From positions 186,001-250,000 of the forward strand of contig NZ_RCIH01000001.1 in assembly GCF_003675855.1 (NCBI RefSeq): a stretch of DNA of 64,000 nt, in the 5' to 3' direction. Position numbers and translations under genes: made by a program. A model generated the notes under the pieces. The model ran no database searches, was not told where the DNA came from, and saw only the letters and a list, made by a program, of their open reading frames with translations. This document shows, one piece after another, positions 36,166-44,942 of this stretch (its first letter is position 1; the number at the start of each line of letters is the position of its first letter). The stretch comes from Halostella salina. GTDB taxonomy: Archaea; Halobacteriota; Halobacteria; Halobacteriales; Natronoarchaeaceae.

Positions 36166-37788
36166 TTACGAGCGGATCGCACTCCAGTAATTGAGCTTTG
36201 CGATGGCGAGAAGCGTATCCGGCCCGGGGTCGAACCGGTCCCGGTTTTGCTCGAAGAGCGAAGCGCTGTGACTGAAGACCTCCTCGTTCCAGGGGGAAAG
36301 ACCGGCCCATATCGCGGTTTTGGTCTCGTGATCCCCGTCTGTGGCCCCGGTGCCGTTCACGTGGTAGTTCGCTGCCTGTGAGCCGTCCTCCGTGACCGCG
36401 ACGTTCCGTGTGTACGTCCTCGCGAGACGGATCATATCCTCCGCAGTAAACGGTGACCCTCGCTCTCCGGCCTCCGTCCGGTTGTATAGCGATGTAGCGA
36501 ACTCGATGTCAATGTGCCCGTGGTTGATGTCCTCTGGCCGGTCTTCGACTGCATCGTCCAGTCCAGGAGCCCAGGGCCGGTATTCCGAGGCAGGATCCGC
36601 AGTCGACCACCCGTCCGCAAACTGTCCTTTCGACCAGTAGTACGACCAGACGTATGCACCGGACTCATCGACCCGTAAGTCGTTTCTGAAGGTGCGAGCC
36701 AGCCGCTGGGCCCTTTTGGCGTACGACGAGTCGCCGGTGACCGCCGCGAGCGTGGACAGTGACAGGCCGAGCGCGAGCGACTGGTTGTGTGGCAGTTCGA
36801 CCGATTCGTTCGGTGTCGGGGATCCGGGCGTAAAGACGTAGTACCCCTCCCTCTCGTCCTTCAGTCGCCACTGAGGGTCGTGGACCCGAACCGCTCGCTC
36901 GGCGGCTCGCCGGTACTGGCTGGCGCGCTCCTCGTAACGGGGACGTTCACGAAGCTCCGACGTCTCGGCGACCAGTCGTGCGAAGGTGGCCAGCGGCAGC
37001 GTTATCAACCCCGTGTGAACGGCGAAAATATAGTGCGGTGAGTCGAGTCCGTACTCCCCGGCGACAGGCGTTCCGACATCGTCCGCTGTACTCTGGATAT
37101 CTCTGACCGTGACGAGACAGGAATCGGGCGTTTCCTCGGGAAACCCCTCGTGATTTATCCGCGTCACGGCGTAGTTCACGTCGTCCGGATCCATGGTAAG
37201 ACCCTCGTAAGACGTTGTTCGTCCGAGGGCGGAGTTCCGGACAACCAGATCGAAGCCATCGGAACCGGACGCCGTCGAGACTGTGGCCGTCGATCGATCG
37301 CCGTACGCAGCTGCGGTGCGAACTTCGAGGGACGGCTGTCCGGCCTCGTCGGGCAGGCGGACTCGGCCGATCGTGTACGGCGAGTCGGCTCGCCACACCG
37401 GAAGCGACTTGCCGCGGTAGTCGGTTACGCCTCGCTCGCTGTCACGGTTCTGGAGAACTGCGTCCGCGTGTTCGATGAACGCGTCCAGATACGACTCGTC
37501 GTCGTGGGCGAGATACATCAGTAAATACGCCCGCATAACGTACGACTCCCCCCAGGCAAGGAGTCCGCTCTCGCTCGTCCCCTCGCTATCGTTGGTCACT
37601 CCGGTAAGCCCGCCACCGTCGTGAAACTCGGCGTCGAATTCGTCGAACGTCGTGGCCATCTCGAAGTGGCTCTTGTCCGGGACGTCCGCGCTGTCTCGGG
37701 GAGCGATCGTGCAGCCCGTGAGGGACACTCCCGCAGCCGAAATAGTATTTTTAATCATACTTCTACGGGTAACCCGTGAATCCCTCAT
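36166..37788 (-). CDS. Tat-exported lipoprotein, probable alpha/alpha-toroid enzyme
   Basis: A 540-residue exported protein. The start MRDSRVTRRSMIKN gives a twin-arginine motif, and the lipobox ends 'SLTGC', so it is likely lipid-anchored outside. The mature part is mostly helical pairs with conserved aromatic and acid residues ('LLAWGESYVMRAYLLMYLAHDDESYL', 'HNQSLALGLSLSTLAAVTGDSSYAKRAQRLARTF', 'NHGHIDIEF'). It resembles the alpha/alpha barrel of glucuronyl epimerases and hydrolases. Action on the surface glycan is inferred; no catalytic pair is certain. It converges with the GT2 gene. Confidence 0.65.
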   Translation of the reverse strand: MRDSRVTRRSMIKNTISAAGVSLTGCTIAPRDSADVPDKSHFEMATTFDEFDAEFHDGGGLTGVTNDSEGTSESGLLAWGESYVMRAYLLMYLAHDDESYLDAFIEHADAVLQNRDSERGVTDYRGKSLPVWRADSPYTIGRVRLPDEAGQPSLEVRTAAAYGDRSTATVSTASGSDGFDLVVRNSALGRTTSYEGLTMDPDDVNYAVTRINHEGFPEETPDSCLVTVRDIQSTADDVGTPVAGEYGLDSPHYIFAVHTGLITLPLATFARLVAETSELRERPRYEERASQYRRAAERAVRVHDPQWRLKDEREGYYVFTPGSPTPNESVELPHNQSLALGLSLSTLAAVTGDSSYAKRAQRLARTFRNDLRVDESGAYVWSYYWSKGQFADGWSTADPASEYRPWAPGLDDAVEDRPEDINHGHIDIEFATSLYNRTEAGERGSPFTAEDMIRLARTYTRNVAVTEDGSQAANYHVNGTGATDGDHETKTAIWAGLSPWNEEVFSHSASLFEQNRDRFDPGPDTLLAIAKLNYWSAIRS

Positions 37789-38087
37789 ACTCGGAAACAC
37801 GTCTATCCGTCCTAAGATAGTCGCTTTCGACGTATAACTCGAAGGGTGAACGGCCGAAAATAATATCAAAGAAAACTGGTATTTGCTGGGAATCCCACCC
37901 CATCCCGTCGCAGGCCTCCTTTGCATTCCCGTCACCTGACGTTACCGCGGGTCGGCCCCGTGGCAAATCGGTACAAAGGGGTGCATTACAACGGCGGGCG
38001 GAGTTGCATTCCGAACAGCAGTGACTGGGTGTGTCTGGGCATCCCCGCGGAACGCCGGTCACACTCGCGGAACCATTCAGCAAGCCA

Positions 38088-39161
38088 ATGAGTATACACA
38101 CACCGACAGACGGACTTCGCGTGTCGGAACGGGTCACGACGCCGGACCGGTGGAAACCGGTGGAGAGAGCAGGCTCCACGGTCTATTCGACGTGGGAGTG
38201 GGGGACGATCTGTGAGGAGTTTGGCCACGAACGTTACTATCTCGGGATTGTGGAGAACGACGAACTCGTTGCGGGGGTGCCCCTGATGCACGTTGAGAGC
38301 AGGCTATTCGGGAGCGAACTGGTTTCGATGCCCTACGCTCCGTACGGCGCTTTCTACCTCTCCGAGGAGCTCGCCGATCCGGACGAGTACCGGGACCGGT
38401 TGTTGGCTGACGTACGACGGCTTTCGGACGCGCTCGGGGTCACACAGATGACGATCCGGGGCAACGAGATCGAGTCCGCCCTCGACGATATCCGTCACAC
38501 GTCCCGGTTCGTCACCTTCGAACGGGACCTCTCGGAGGGCGTCGAAGAAGCCTGGGAGTCCGTTTCGTCCCGGTTCCGCCGTTCCGTCCGTAAGGCCAGA
38601 AAAAACGGGGTCCGTGTCGAGCGGGGCTTCGACAGTTCGGCGTTCGATGCCTACTACGAGATGTATCTCGACAACATGCGCTACTACGGAACCCCTCCCT
38701 ACTCGCGCCGGTTCTTTCGGAACGTCCACGAGTATCTCGGCCGCGAGGGCGCGTTCGAGATGTACCTCGCCTACGACCCGGATGGAAAGCCGATCAACGG
38801 GGTAACCGTCTTCCTTTCGGGCTCGAAAGCGATCTACTGGACGGGCGTGTCCGACCACGAGTACAGGGACCTCAACGGTGGGAGCCTGTTACTCTGGGAG
38901 GCGATCACCGATAGTTGCGCCCGCGACTTTCCGGTGTTCGATCTTGGACGGACACGGGAGGGGACCGGCGTGTACGACTACAAGAAGGGGATCGGGGAAC
39001 CGGTCGACCTCGTGGACACCCATTATGCACCCGACGGTGATCTTGACCTAACCGATCCCGCGAATGACAGCTACGAGAAGTACAAACGCGTCTGGCAGCA
39101 GCTTCCGCTTCGCGCCACGGAGTACGTCGGCCCGCACATTCGAAAGCGGTTGAGTCTGTGA
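38088..39161 (+). CDS. FemAB/GNAT-like transferase (exosortase-cluster type)
   Basis: A 357-residue protein made of two GNAT-like lobes, as in FemAB peptidyltransferases. Key features are 'SRFRRSVRKARKNGVRVERG' (about residue 165) and 'VFDLGRTREGTGVYDYKKGIGEPV' near the C-terminus. In bacteria this type lies with exosortase/PEP-CTERM extracellular polysaccharide genes. Halobacteria lack peptidoglycan, so acylation or aminoacylation of another surface polymer is inferred. The start is the ATG of MSIHTPTDG; an upstream start would add odd sequence. It is four bases from the end of the deacetylase gene. Confidence 0.82.
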   Translation: MSIHTPTDGLRVSERVTTPDRWKPVERAGSTVYSTWEWGTICEEFGHERYYLGIVENDELVAGVPLMHVESRLFGSELVSMPYAPYGAFYLSEELADPDEYRDRLLADVRRLSDALGVTQMTIRGNEIESALDDIRHTSRFVTFERDLSEGVEEAWESVSSRFRRSVRKARKNGVRVERGFDSSAFDAYYEMYLDNMRYYGTPPYSRRFFRNVHEYLGREGAFEMYLAYDPDGKPINGVTVFLSGSKAIYWTGVSDHEYRDLNGGSLLLWEAITDSCARDFPVFDLGRTREGTGVYDYKKGIGEPVDLVDTHYAPDGDLDLTDPANDSYEKYKRVWQQLPLRATEYVGPHIRKRLSL

Positions 39162-39164
39162 GAG

Positions 39165-40085
39165 CTACGGTCCAAACGCGGAGTCGGCGACGTGCCTACA
39201 CGGTCTCTGATCGTGTGGGATCGAGCGTAGCAGCTTCCGGATCCGGTTTTCGGCTGTCGCTCCCTTAAATAGCCAGAATACCGGCCGTCGGTTTACACTC
39301 CCGACGTCTGGGAAGGATCCGCGGGCGATGTCGAGCGGATGGAAATAGAAGACCGAGTGTCCTTTCCCGAGGCTCTGTTTGATCCCTCTCTCCAGGATTC
39401 GCCGACCGAATATCCTGATGAGCGGCCCACCGGCTGTCGGGACCCGCGCCCCCGGGAAGCGGAAGTACGGCCACGGTAGTTCGACTAGGTCGCGGCTTCC
39501 TCCGGGGCTGAGCGTCCCGTTTTCCGGCACGTACGGCGTTCGGCCAACGTCGCCGAGCGACTGATCCGTCTTGTTGTACAGCGAGTTCCGCGCGACTGAG
39601 CTGTCGTATTCGAAGCCCAGATCCTCTACGATGTCGAGCATCCACCCGGCGACGTACACCGCGGGGGCTCTGAACCCTGTAACGTCCTGCCCCGAAGTAG
39701 ATTCCAGTATGGACTTAGCCCGGATGAGGCGGTCGCGGTACTCGTCCTCGGTGAAACGCGGTTCCTTCGTGTCGGGGTGGATCGCAAACTCGTGGTGGAG
39801 GCCGTGGCAGCCGATCTCGTGGCCGCGTGAGGCAATCTCCTCTACGAGGCCCGGGTAGTTCTCGACGATGTCCGCGACGACGAAAAACGTCGCAGTGATG
39901 CCCAGTTCGTCGAACAGGTCGAGCGTTCGCTTCGTCGGACTGGTCAAGTAATCGTACTTCCCGTCCCACGAGTCGAGGAACTCCGACGCTGACGGATACG
40001 GCGAAAACGGAGCGCCGGATACCGTCGGTACGTGATACCAGTCCTCGACGTCGACCGAGACGGCCAGTTTACTGGCCTCGCTCAT
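39165..40085 (-). CDS. Polysaccharide deacetylase with DUF3473 C-terminus
   Basis: A 306-residue NodB-type carbohydrate esterase. The catalytic start is 'SVDVEDWYH' (two Asp), the zinc motif is 'GHEIGCHGLHHEF', and 'GFRAPAVYVA' supplies the Arg. Later 'PWPYFRFPGARVPTAGG' and 'HPLDI' match the DUF3473 tail typical of exosortase-linked deacetylases. It removes N-acetyl groups from amino sugars. It converges with the FemAB-like gene. A TATA-like box (minus strand 'gggttttagac') is 26 bases before the ATG, so it is probably leaderless. Confidence 0.88.
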   Translation of the reverse strand: MSEASKLAVSVDVEDWYHVPTVSGAPFSPYPSASEFLDSWDGKYDYLTSPTKRTLDLFDELGITATFFVVADIVENYPGLVEEIASRGHEIGCHGLHHEFAIHPDTKEPRFTEDEYRDRLIRAKSILESTSGQDVTGFRAPAVYVAGWMLDIVEDLGFEYDSSVARNSLYNKTDQSLGDVGRTPYVPENGTLSPGGSRDLVELPWPYFRFPGARVPTAGGPLIRIFGRRILERGIKQSLGKGHSVFYFHPLDIARGSFPDVGSVNRRPVFWLFKGATAENRIRKLLRSIPHDQRPCRHVADSAFGP

Positions 40086-40104
40086 CTCTCTCCCATCGTT
40101 GCAC

Positions 40105-40115
40105 GTCTAAAACCC
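40105..40115 (-). promoter_or_regulatory. TATA-like box for the deacetylase gene
   Basis: Read on the minus strand, 'gggttttagac' is centred about 26 bases before the ATG. Confidence 0.45.
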
Positions 40116-40293
40116 CGGCTATCGTAATAAATGCACTACGTGTGAATTCTGGAACGTTCGCCAGTGAGACCTGTACTGCGGCGGGCTGAGGGCCGGTCCT
40201 CCACCGGCTCCGAGCGACTGAGTGTCCCTACTTTCGCTCATGCGGTTTTCCAGCTCCGTCCCTAGTTTATCAGCCATGGACCGCCAAGCGCCG

Positions 40294-40938
40294 CTACAGG
40301 TAGCCCGCGAACGCCTCGACCACCTTCCGCTCGGCGCGTCGGAGGTGGTCCTCGGCGGTCCGGCGCTCCACGCCGACCGATTCGGCGATCGCTGCCGTCG
40401 TGGTTCCACGCGGTAGCTCGTAGTAGCCATTCTCGACGGCGGTCAGCATCACCTCTCGCTGCCGCGCGGTCAGTTCGGGTACCACGCCGCCGGGGTCCAG
40501 TAGCGGGCCGTCGCCGGTGACGGCATCGACCCCACGTTTCGACTCGACGGTGACTTGGTGGCCGTCGTCGACGAGGTCGCGGTACACGCGACTCAGCGCC
40601 TCGCCCGACAGCGCAAGGACCCGGGAGATCCGCTCGCCGTCGGCGTAGCGAAGCGGCGGGAGGAGCAGACAGCCGTGCCGGCCGACGTAGCGCTCGACGT
40701 TGTCCGACCGCTGCGCGGCGAGACAGCCCTCGGTCACCGCGACCTGTTCGTCGCCGTCCCGCACCCGGTCGGCGATCCCGACCGTCTCCGCCACGTCCGC
40801 GAGGGCGGCGTCGGCGTCCGCCCCCACCGCGCGCACGAGGTCGCAGTGGTCGTTGCACCAGAGGTCGACGCAGACCTCGCGGCCGGCGGTGGGGATCGGC
40901 TGTGCCGCGTCGCCGACGCGGAAGGTGGCCTCGTACAC
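40294..40938 (-). CDS. HTH_10-family regulator (bacterio-opsin-activator type), divergent from hut
   Basis: A protein of about 214 residues. The C-terminal helix-turn-helix is 'LTARQREVMLTAVENGYYELPRGTTTAAIAESVGVERRTAEDHLRRAE', the HTH_10 pattern of Bat-like haloarchaeal regulators. The N-terminal part has no GAF or PAS signature. I set the start at the GTG of VYEATFRVGDAAQP because a TATA box lies exactly 26 bases upstream; a longer ATG start at 40959 would lie on the TATA box itself. Its divergent position suggests that it controls hutUGIH. Confidence 0.83.
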   Translation of the reverse strand: MYEATFRVGDAAQPIPTAGREVCVDLWCNDHCDLVRAVGADADAALADVAETVGIADRVRDGDEQVAVTEGCLAAQRSDNVERYVGRHGCLLLPPLRYADGERISRVLALSGEALSRVYRDLVDDGHQVTVESKRGVDAVTGDGPLLDPGGVVPELTARQREVMLTAVENGYYELPRGTTTAAIAESVGVERRTAEDHLRRAERKVVEAFAGYL

Positions 40939-40958
40939 GTTCGGCCGTCGCCGCCCCA

Positions 40959-40969
40959 TATTTATAAAA
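40959..40969. promoter_or_regulatory. Bidirectional TATA box between hut and its regulator
   Basis: 'tatttataaaa' contains the palindrome tttataaa. On the plus strand it predicts a start near 40990, 34 bases before hutU; on the minus strand it lies 26 bases before the regulator GTG. Confidence 0.55.
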
Positions 40970-40972
40970 CCC

Positions 40973-40986
40973 ACTCCGCATGGAGT
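40973..40986. promoter_or_regulatory. Candidate operator between TATA box and hut transcript start
   Basis: The inverted repeat actcc-gcat-ggagt has perfect five-base arms. It lies just downstream of the TATA box where a repressor or activator could act. Confidence 0.4.
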
Positions 40987-41023
40987 CCAGTAGCTTTCTC
41001 CCTGTGATCCCGTAGCACCGTGC

Positions 41024-42772
41024 ATGGGAGACCAACGACAGCAGGCGTCCGCCGGCGTCGGCACGCCCAGCGACCAGTGGCGCGAGTACCGCGGCGCGCC
41101 GACGGGTACGGACATCGAATGCGAAGGCTGGCGACAGGAGGCGGCGCTGCGCGTCCTGAACAACAACCTCGACCCAGAGGTCGCCGAGAAGCCCGAGGAC
41201 CTCGTCGTGTACGGCGGCACGGGTCGGGCGGCCCGGAGCTGGGACGCGTACGACGCCATCGTCGACGAACTCCGCGAACTGGACGACGAGGAGACGCTGC
41301 TGGTCCAGAGCGGCAAGCCGGTCGGGCGCTTCCGGACGCACGGGATGGCCCCGCGGGTGCTCATCGCCAACTCCAACCTCGTCGGGAAGTGGGACGGCTG
41401 GGAGCATTTCCACGAACTGGAGGCGAAGGGGCTGATCATGTACGGGCAGATGACCGCGGGGTCGTGGGCGTACATCGGCACCCAGGGGATCATTCAGGGC
41501 ACCTACGAGACGCTCGCCGAACTCGCCCGCGACGAGTACGATGGGGACCTCCAGGGGCGGATCGTCGCCACGGGTGGCCTCGGCGGGATGGGCGGCGCAC
41601 AGCCGCTGGCCGTCACGATGAACGGGGGCGTCTGCATCGCCGCCGAGGTCGACGAGAGCCGCATCGACCGCCGGATCGAGACGGGCTACTGCATGGAGAA
41701 GGCCGACGACCTGGACGACGCGCTCTCACGCGCCCGCGAGGCCGCTGAGGCCGGCGAGGCCTACAGCGTCGGCGTCCACGTCAACGCGGCCGATATGCTG
41801 GAGGCGATGCTCGAACGCGACTTCGTCCCGGACGTGGTCACGGACCAGACCAGCGCCCACGACGAACTGGAGGGGTACTACCCCAGCGGCTACACGGTCG
41901 CGGAGGCCGACGACCTGCGCGAGCGCGACCCCGACCGCTACCGCGAGGAGAGCCTCGACACGATGGAACGGCACGTCGACGCCATCCTCGAACTGCAGGA
42001 GCGCGGCGCGACGGCGTTCGAGTACGGCAACAACATCCGCGGACAGGTCAAAGAGCACCGCGGCGCGGACGACGCGTTCGACTACCCCGGCTTCGTCCCG
42101 GCGTACATCCGCCCGCAGTTCTGCCGCGGCCGCGGCCCGTTCCGCTGGATGGCGCTGTCGGGGGACCCCGCGGACATCCACCGGACCGACGAGGCGGTGA
42201 AGGAGCTGTTCCCCGAGAAGGAGTCGCTGCACCGCTGGATCGACCTCGCACAGGAGCAGGTCGAGTTTCAGGGGCTCCCGGCGCGGGTGTGCTGGCTCGG
42301 GTACCAGTCGGAAGCGGCCGACGAGCGCGACGGCGACGCCCTCACCGAGCGTGCCCGCTTCGCCCTGCGGATCAACGACCTCGTCCGCGAGGGGGAGATC
42401 AGCGCGCCCATCGTCGTCACCCGCGACCACCTCGACGCGGGCAGCGTCGCCAGTCCGAACCGCGAGACGGAGGCGATGAAAGACGGGTCGGACGCGATAG
42501 CCGACTGGCCGATCCTGAACGCCCTGCTGAACTGCGCGGCGGGGGCCGACATCGTCGCGGTGCACGACGGCGGCGGTGTCGGCATCGGGAACGCGCTCCA
42601 CGCGAACAACCACGTCGTGCTGGACGGCACGGATCTGGCGGCGCGCAAGGCCCGCCGGGTGTTCACGACGGACCCCGGGATGGGCGTGATACGGCACGCC
42701 GACGCGGGCTACGACGAGGCCGAGCAGGAGGCCCGCGAGTCGAACGTCGCCGTCCCCATGGACGACCGATGA
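41024..42772 (+). CDS. hutU: Urocanate hydratase
   Basis: A 582-residue urocanase, the second step of histidine degradation, converting urocanate to imidazolone propionate with tightly bound NAD+. It has the full family length. Landmarks are '[17 protein letters not shown]', the glycine-rich NAD motif '[21 protein letters not shown]', and '[13 protein letters not shown]'. It is first in an operon in which each later gene overlaps the previous one, so translation is coupled. The gene order U-G-I-H is a complete pathway. Confidence 0.95.
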   Translation: MGDQRQQASAGVGTPSDQWREYRGAPTGTDIECEGWRQEAALRVLNNNLDPEVAEKPEDLVVYGGTGRAARSWDAYDAIVDELRELDDEETLLVQSGKPVGRFRTHGMAPRVLIANSNLVGKWDGWEHFHELEAKGLIMYGQMTAGSWAYIGTQGIIQGTYETLAELARDEYDGDLQGRIVATGGLGGMGGAQPLAVTMNGGVCIAAEVDESRIDRRIETGYCMEKADDLDDALSRAREAAEAGEAYSVGVHVNAADMLEAMLERDFVPDVVTDQTSAHDELEGYYPSGYTVAEADDLRERDPDRYREESLDTMERHVDAILELQERGATAFEYGNNIRGQVKEHRGADDAFDYPGFVPAYIRPQFCRGRGPFRWMALSGDPADIHRTDEAVKELFPEKESLHRWIDLAQEQVEFQGLPARVCWLGYQSEAADERDGDALTERARFALRINDLVREGEISAPIVVTRDHLDAGSVASPNRETEAMKDGSDAIADWPILNALLNCAAGADIVAVHDGGGVGIGNALHANNHVVLDGTDLAARKARRVFTTDPGMGVIRHADAGYDEAEQEARESNVAVPMDDR

Positions 42773-43728
42773 GCCTCGGCGACGCCCCCCGCTGGGAGGG
42801 GCCGTCCGACGACCCCGCCGACGAGCAGTTCGGCGACGTCGTCGAACCGACGGCGCTCGACGCGGCGGACGGCTACGACGCCGTCCTCGTCGGCGAGCCG
42901 TACGACGGCGCAGTGATCGGCCGCCGCGGCGCGGCCGACGGGCCGACGGGGATTCGGAACGCCCTCGCCGGCGTGAAGACCCACCACTTCGACGCCGGGC
43001 CGGTTGGCTCCGTCGGCGACCTCGGGGACGTGTCGCTCCCCGACGGGAGCGGGACGGCCGCGGACGGCGACGCACCGGCAGCCGGCGACGTGGCGGCGGT
43101 CCAGGACGCGGTCACCGAGACGACCCGCGCCGTCCACGAGTCCGACGCCCTTCCGGTATTCCTCGGCGGCGATAACTCGCTGACCGTCCCGAACGCCGCG
43201 CCGCTGCTGGACCGGGGGAGCCTCGGCGTGATCAACTTCGACGCACACCTCGACTGTCGCGAGGTCCGGGACGGGCCGACGAGCGGCACGCCGTACCGCC
43301 AGCTGTTCGACCGCGGCCTCGACGCCTACGCCCCCGTCGGCGCGCGACACTTCGAGACGTCGACGGCGTACGCCGAGTACGTCCGGGAGCAGGGCGGCGA
43401 GGTCGTCACCGCCGAGGAGGTCGGGGACGGCGTCGTCGGGGCGGTCGACCGCGCGCTGGAGACCGTCCGCGGCGTCGACGCGCTGTACGTCAGCGTCGAC
43501 CTGGACGTCCTCGACGCGGCCGCCGCGCCCGGCGTGAGCGCGCCGACGCCCGGCGGCCTGTCCACGCGGGAGCTGTTCCGGGCGCTCCGACTCGTCGCCG
43601 CGGACGACCGCGTCGCCGGGTTCGAGGTGGTCGAGTGCGCGCCGCCGCTGGACGACGGGACGCTGACGGCCGACGCCGGAGCGCGGGCCGTCGCGCACTT
43701 CCTCGCAGCCGCGGGGGTGGGGCGATGA
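42769..43728 (+). CDS. hutG: Formimidoylglutamase
   Basis: A 319-residue arginase-family metalloenzyme that hydrolyses N-formimidoyl-glutamate to glutamate and formamide. Metal-ligand motifs are 'GGDNSLTVP', '[14 protein letters not shown]' and '[22 protein letters not shown]'. The start ATG overlaps the hutU stop by four bases. It is the last step of the hut pathway. The alternative, an agmatinase, is less likely in this operon. Confidence 0.93.
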   Translation: MSLGDAPRWEGPSDDPADEQFGDVVEPTALDAADGYDAVLVGEPYDGAVIGRRGAADGPTGIRNALAGVKTHHFDAGPVGSVGDLGDVSLPDGSGTAADGDAPAAGDVAAVQDAVTETTRAVHESDALPVFLGGDNSLTVPNAAPLLDRGSLGVINFDAHLDCREVRDGPTSGTPYRQLFDRGLDAYAPVGARHFETSTAYAEYVREQGGEVVTAEEVGDGVVGAVDRALETVRGVDALYVSVDLDVLDAAAAPGVSAPTPGGLSTRELFRALRLVAADDRVAGFEVVECAPPLDDGTLTADAGARAVAHFLAAAGVGR

Positions 43729-44942
43729 CCGACCTCGTCGTCCACGACGCGAGCGAGGTCGTGGTCGGACCCGATGGCGACGGCGGGCTGGACGTACGGG
43801 AGAATGCGGCTGTCGTCGTCGACGACGGCGAGGTGGCCCGGGTCGGTGACACGGACGCGGTGACCCGCGAGTACCCCCCGGCGAACGCCGACCGCGCGGT
43901 CGATGCGGCCGGGCGGGCGATCGTCCCGGGGTTCGTCGACCCGCACACCCACGCGGTCTTCGCGGGCGACCGGGCCGACGAGTTCGCCACGAAGCTCCGC
44001 GGGAAAACCTACCAGGAGATCCTCGCGGAGGGCGGCGGGATCCTGCGGACCGTCCGCGCCACCCGCGCGGCGAGCGACGAGGCACTCCTGACGAACCTGC
44101 TCGGCCACCTCGATGCGATGCTCGCCAACGGAACGACGACCGTCGAGGTGAAGTCGGGGTACGGGCTCGACACGGAGACGGAACTGCGACTGCTGGACGC
44201 GATCGGTCGGGCCGACGAACAGCACCCTGTCGACGTGGTGCCGACGTTCATGGGCGCACACGCCGTCCCCGAGGACCGGGACGCGGACGACTACGTCGAC
44301 GAGGTGGTCGACGAGCAGATTCCCGCGGTGGCCGACCAGGGCGTCGCCGAGTGCTGCGACGTTTTCTGCGAGGCCGACGCCTTCTCCGTCGAGGGGTCCC
44401 GGCGCGTGCTCGAAGCCGGTCGCGACGCCGGACTGACGCCGAAGGTCCACGCCGAGGAGTTCACCCGCCTCGGCGGCGCGCAACTCGCCGCCGACGTTGG
44501 CGCGGTCAGCGCGGACCACCTGCTCCACGCGACGGCCGAGGACGCCCGCGCGCTGGCAGACGCCGGTGTCGTCCCGACGCTGCTCCCCGCGACGGCGTTC
44601 GGCCTCGGCGCGGACTACGCCGACCCCGAGCCGTTCCGCGAGGCCGGGTCGCCGGTCGCGCTCGCAACCGACTTCAACCCGAACTGCTTCTCGCGGGACC
44701 AGGCCTTTACCGCGACGCTCGCCTGCGTGGAGATGGGACTGGAACCCGCCGCGGCGCTCCGCGGGATCACCCGCGACTCGGCGCTCGCAGTCGACCGCAC
44801 GGACGGCACCGGCACGCTCCGCGAGGGCGCGCCGGGCGACCTCGTCGTCCTTGACGCGCCGTCGCACCTGCACATTCCGTACCGGTTCGACGGGGCCGTG
44901 GCGGACACCGTCGTCAAGTCGGGGGTGGTCGTCCATGAGTGA
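43725..44942 (+). CDS. hutI: Imidazolonepropionase
   Basis: A 405-residue amidohydrolase that opens the imidazolone ring to give formimino-glutamate. The metal motif is '[19 protein letters not shown]', with '[18 protein letters not shown]' and '[13 protein letters not shown]' at the expected positions. It overlaps hutG by four bases and hutH by eight. It has the usual family length. The start ATG follows the hutG stop overlap. Confidence 0.94.
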   Translation: MTDLVVHDASEVVVGPDGDGGLDVRENAAVVVDDGEVARVGDTDAVTREYPPANADRAVDAAGRAIVPGFVDPHTHAVFAGDRADEFATKLRGKTYQEILAEGGGILRTVRATRAASDEALLTNLLGHLDAMLANGTTTVEVKSGYGLDTETELRLLDAIGRADEQHPVDVVPTFMGAHAVPEDRDADDYVDEVVDEQIPAVADQGVAECCDVFCEADAFSVEGSRRVLEAGRDAGLTPKVHAEEFTRLGGAQLAADVGAVSADHLLHATAEDARALADAGVVPTLLPATAFGLGADYADPEPFREAGSPVALATDFNPNCFSRDQAFTATLACVEMGLEPAAALRGITRDSALAVDRTDGTGTLREGAPGDLVVLDAPSHLHIPYRFDGAVADTVVKSGVVVHE

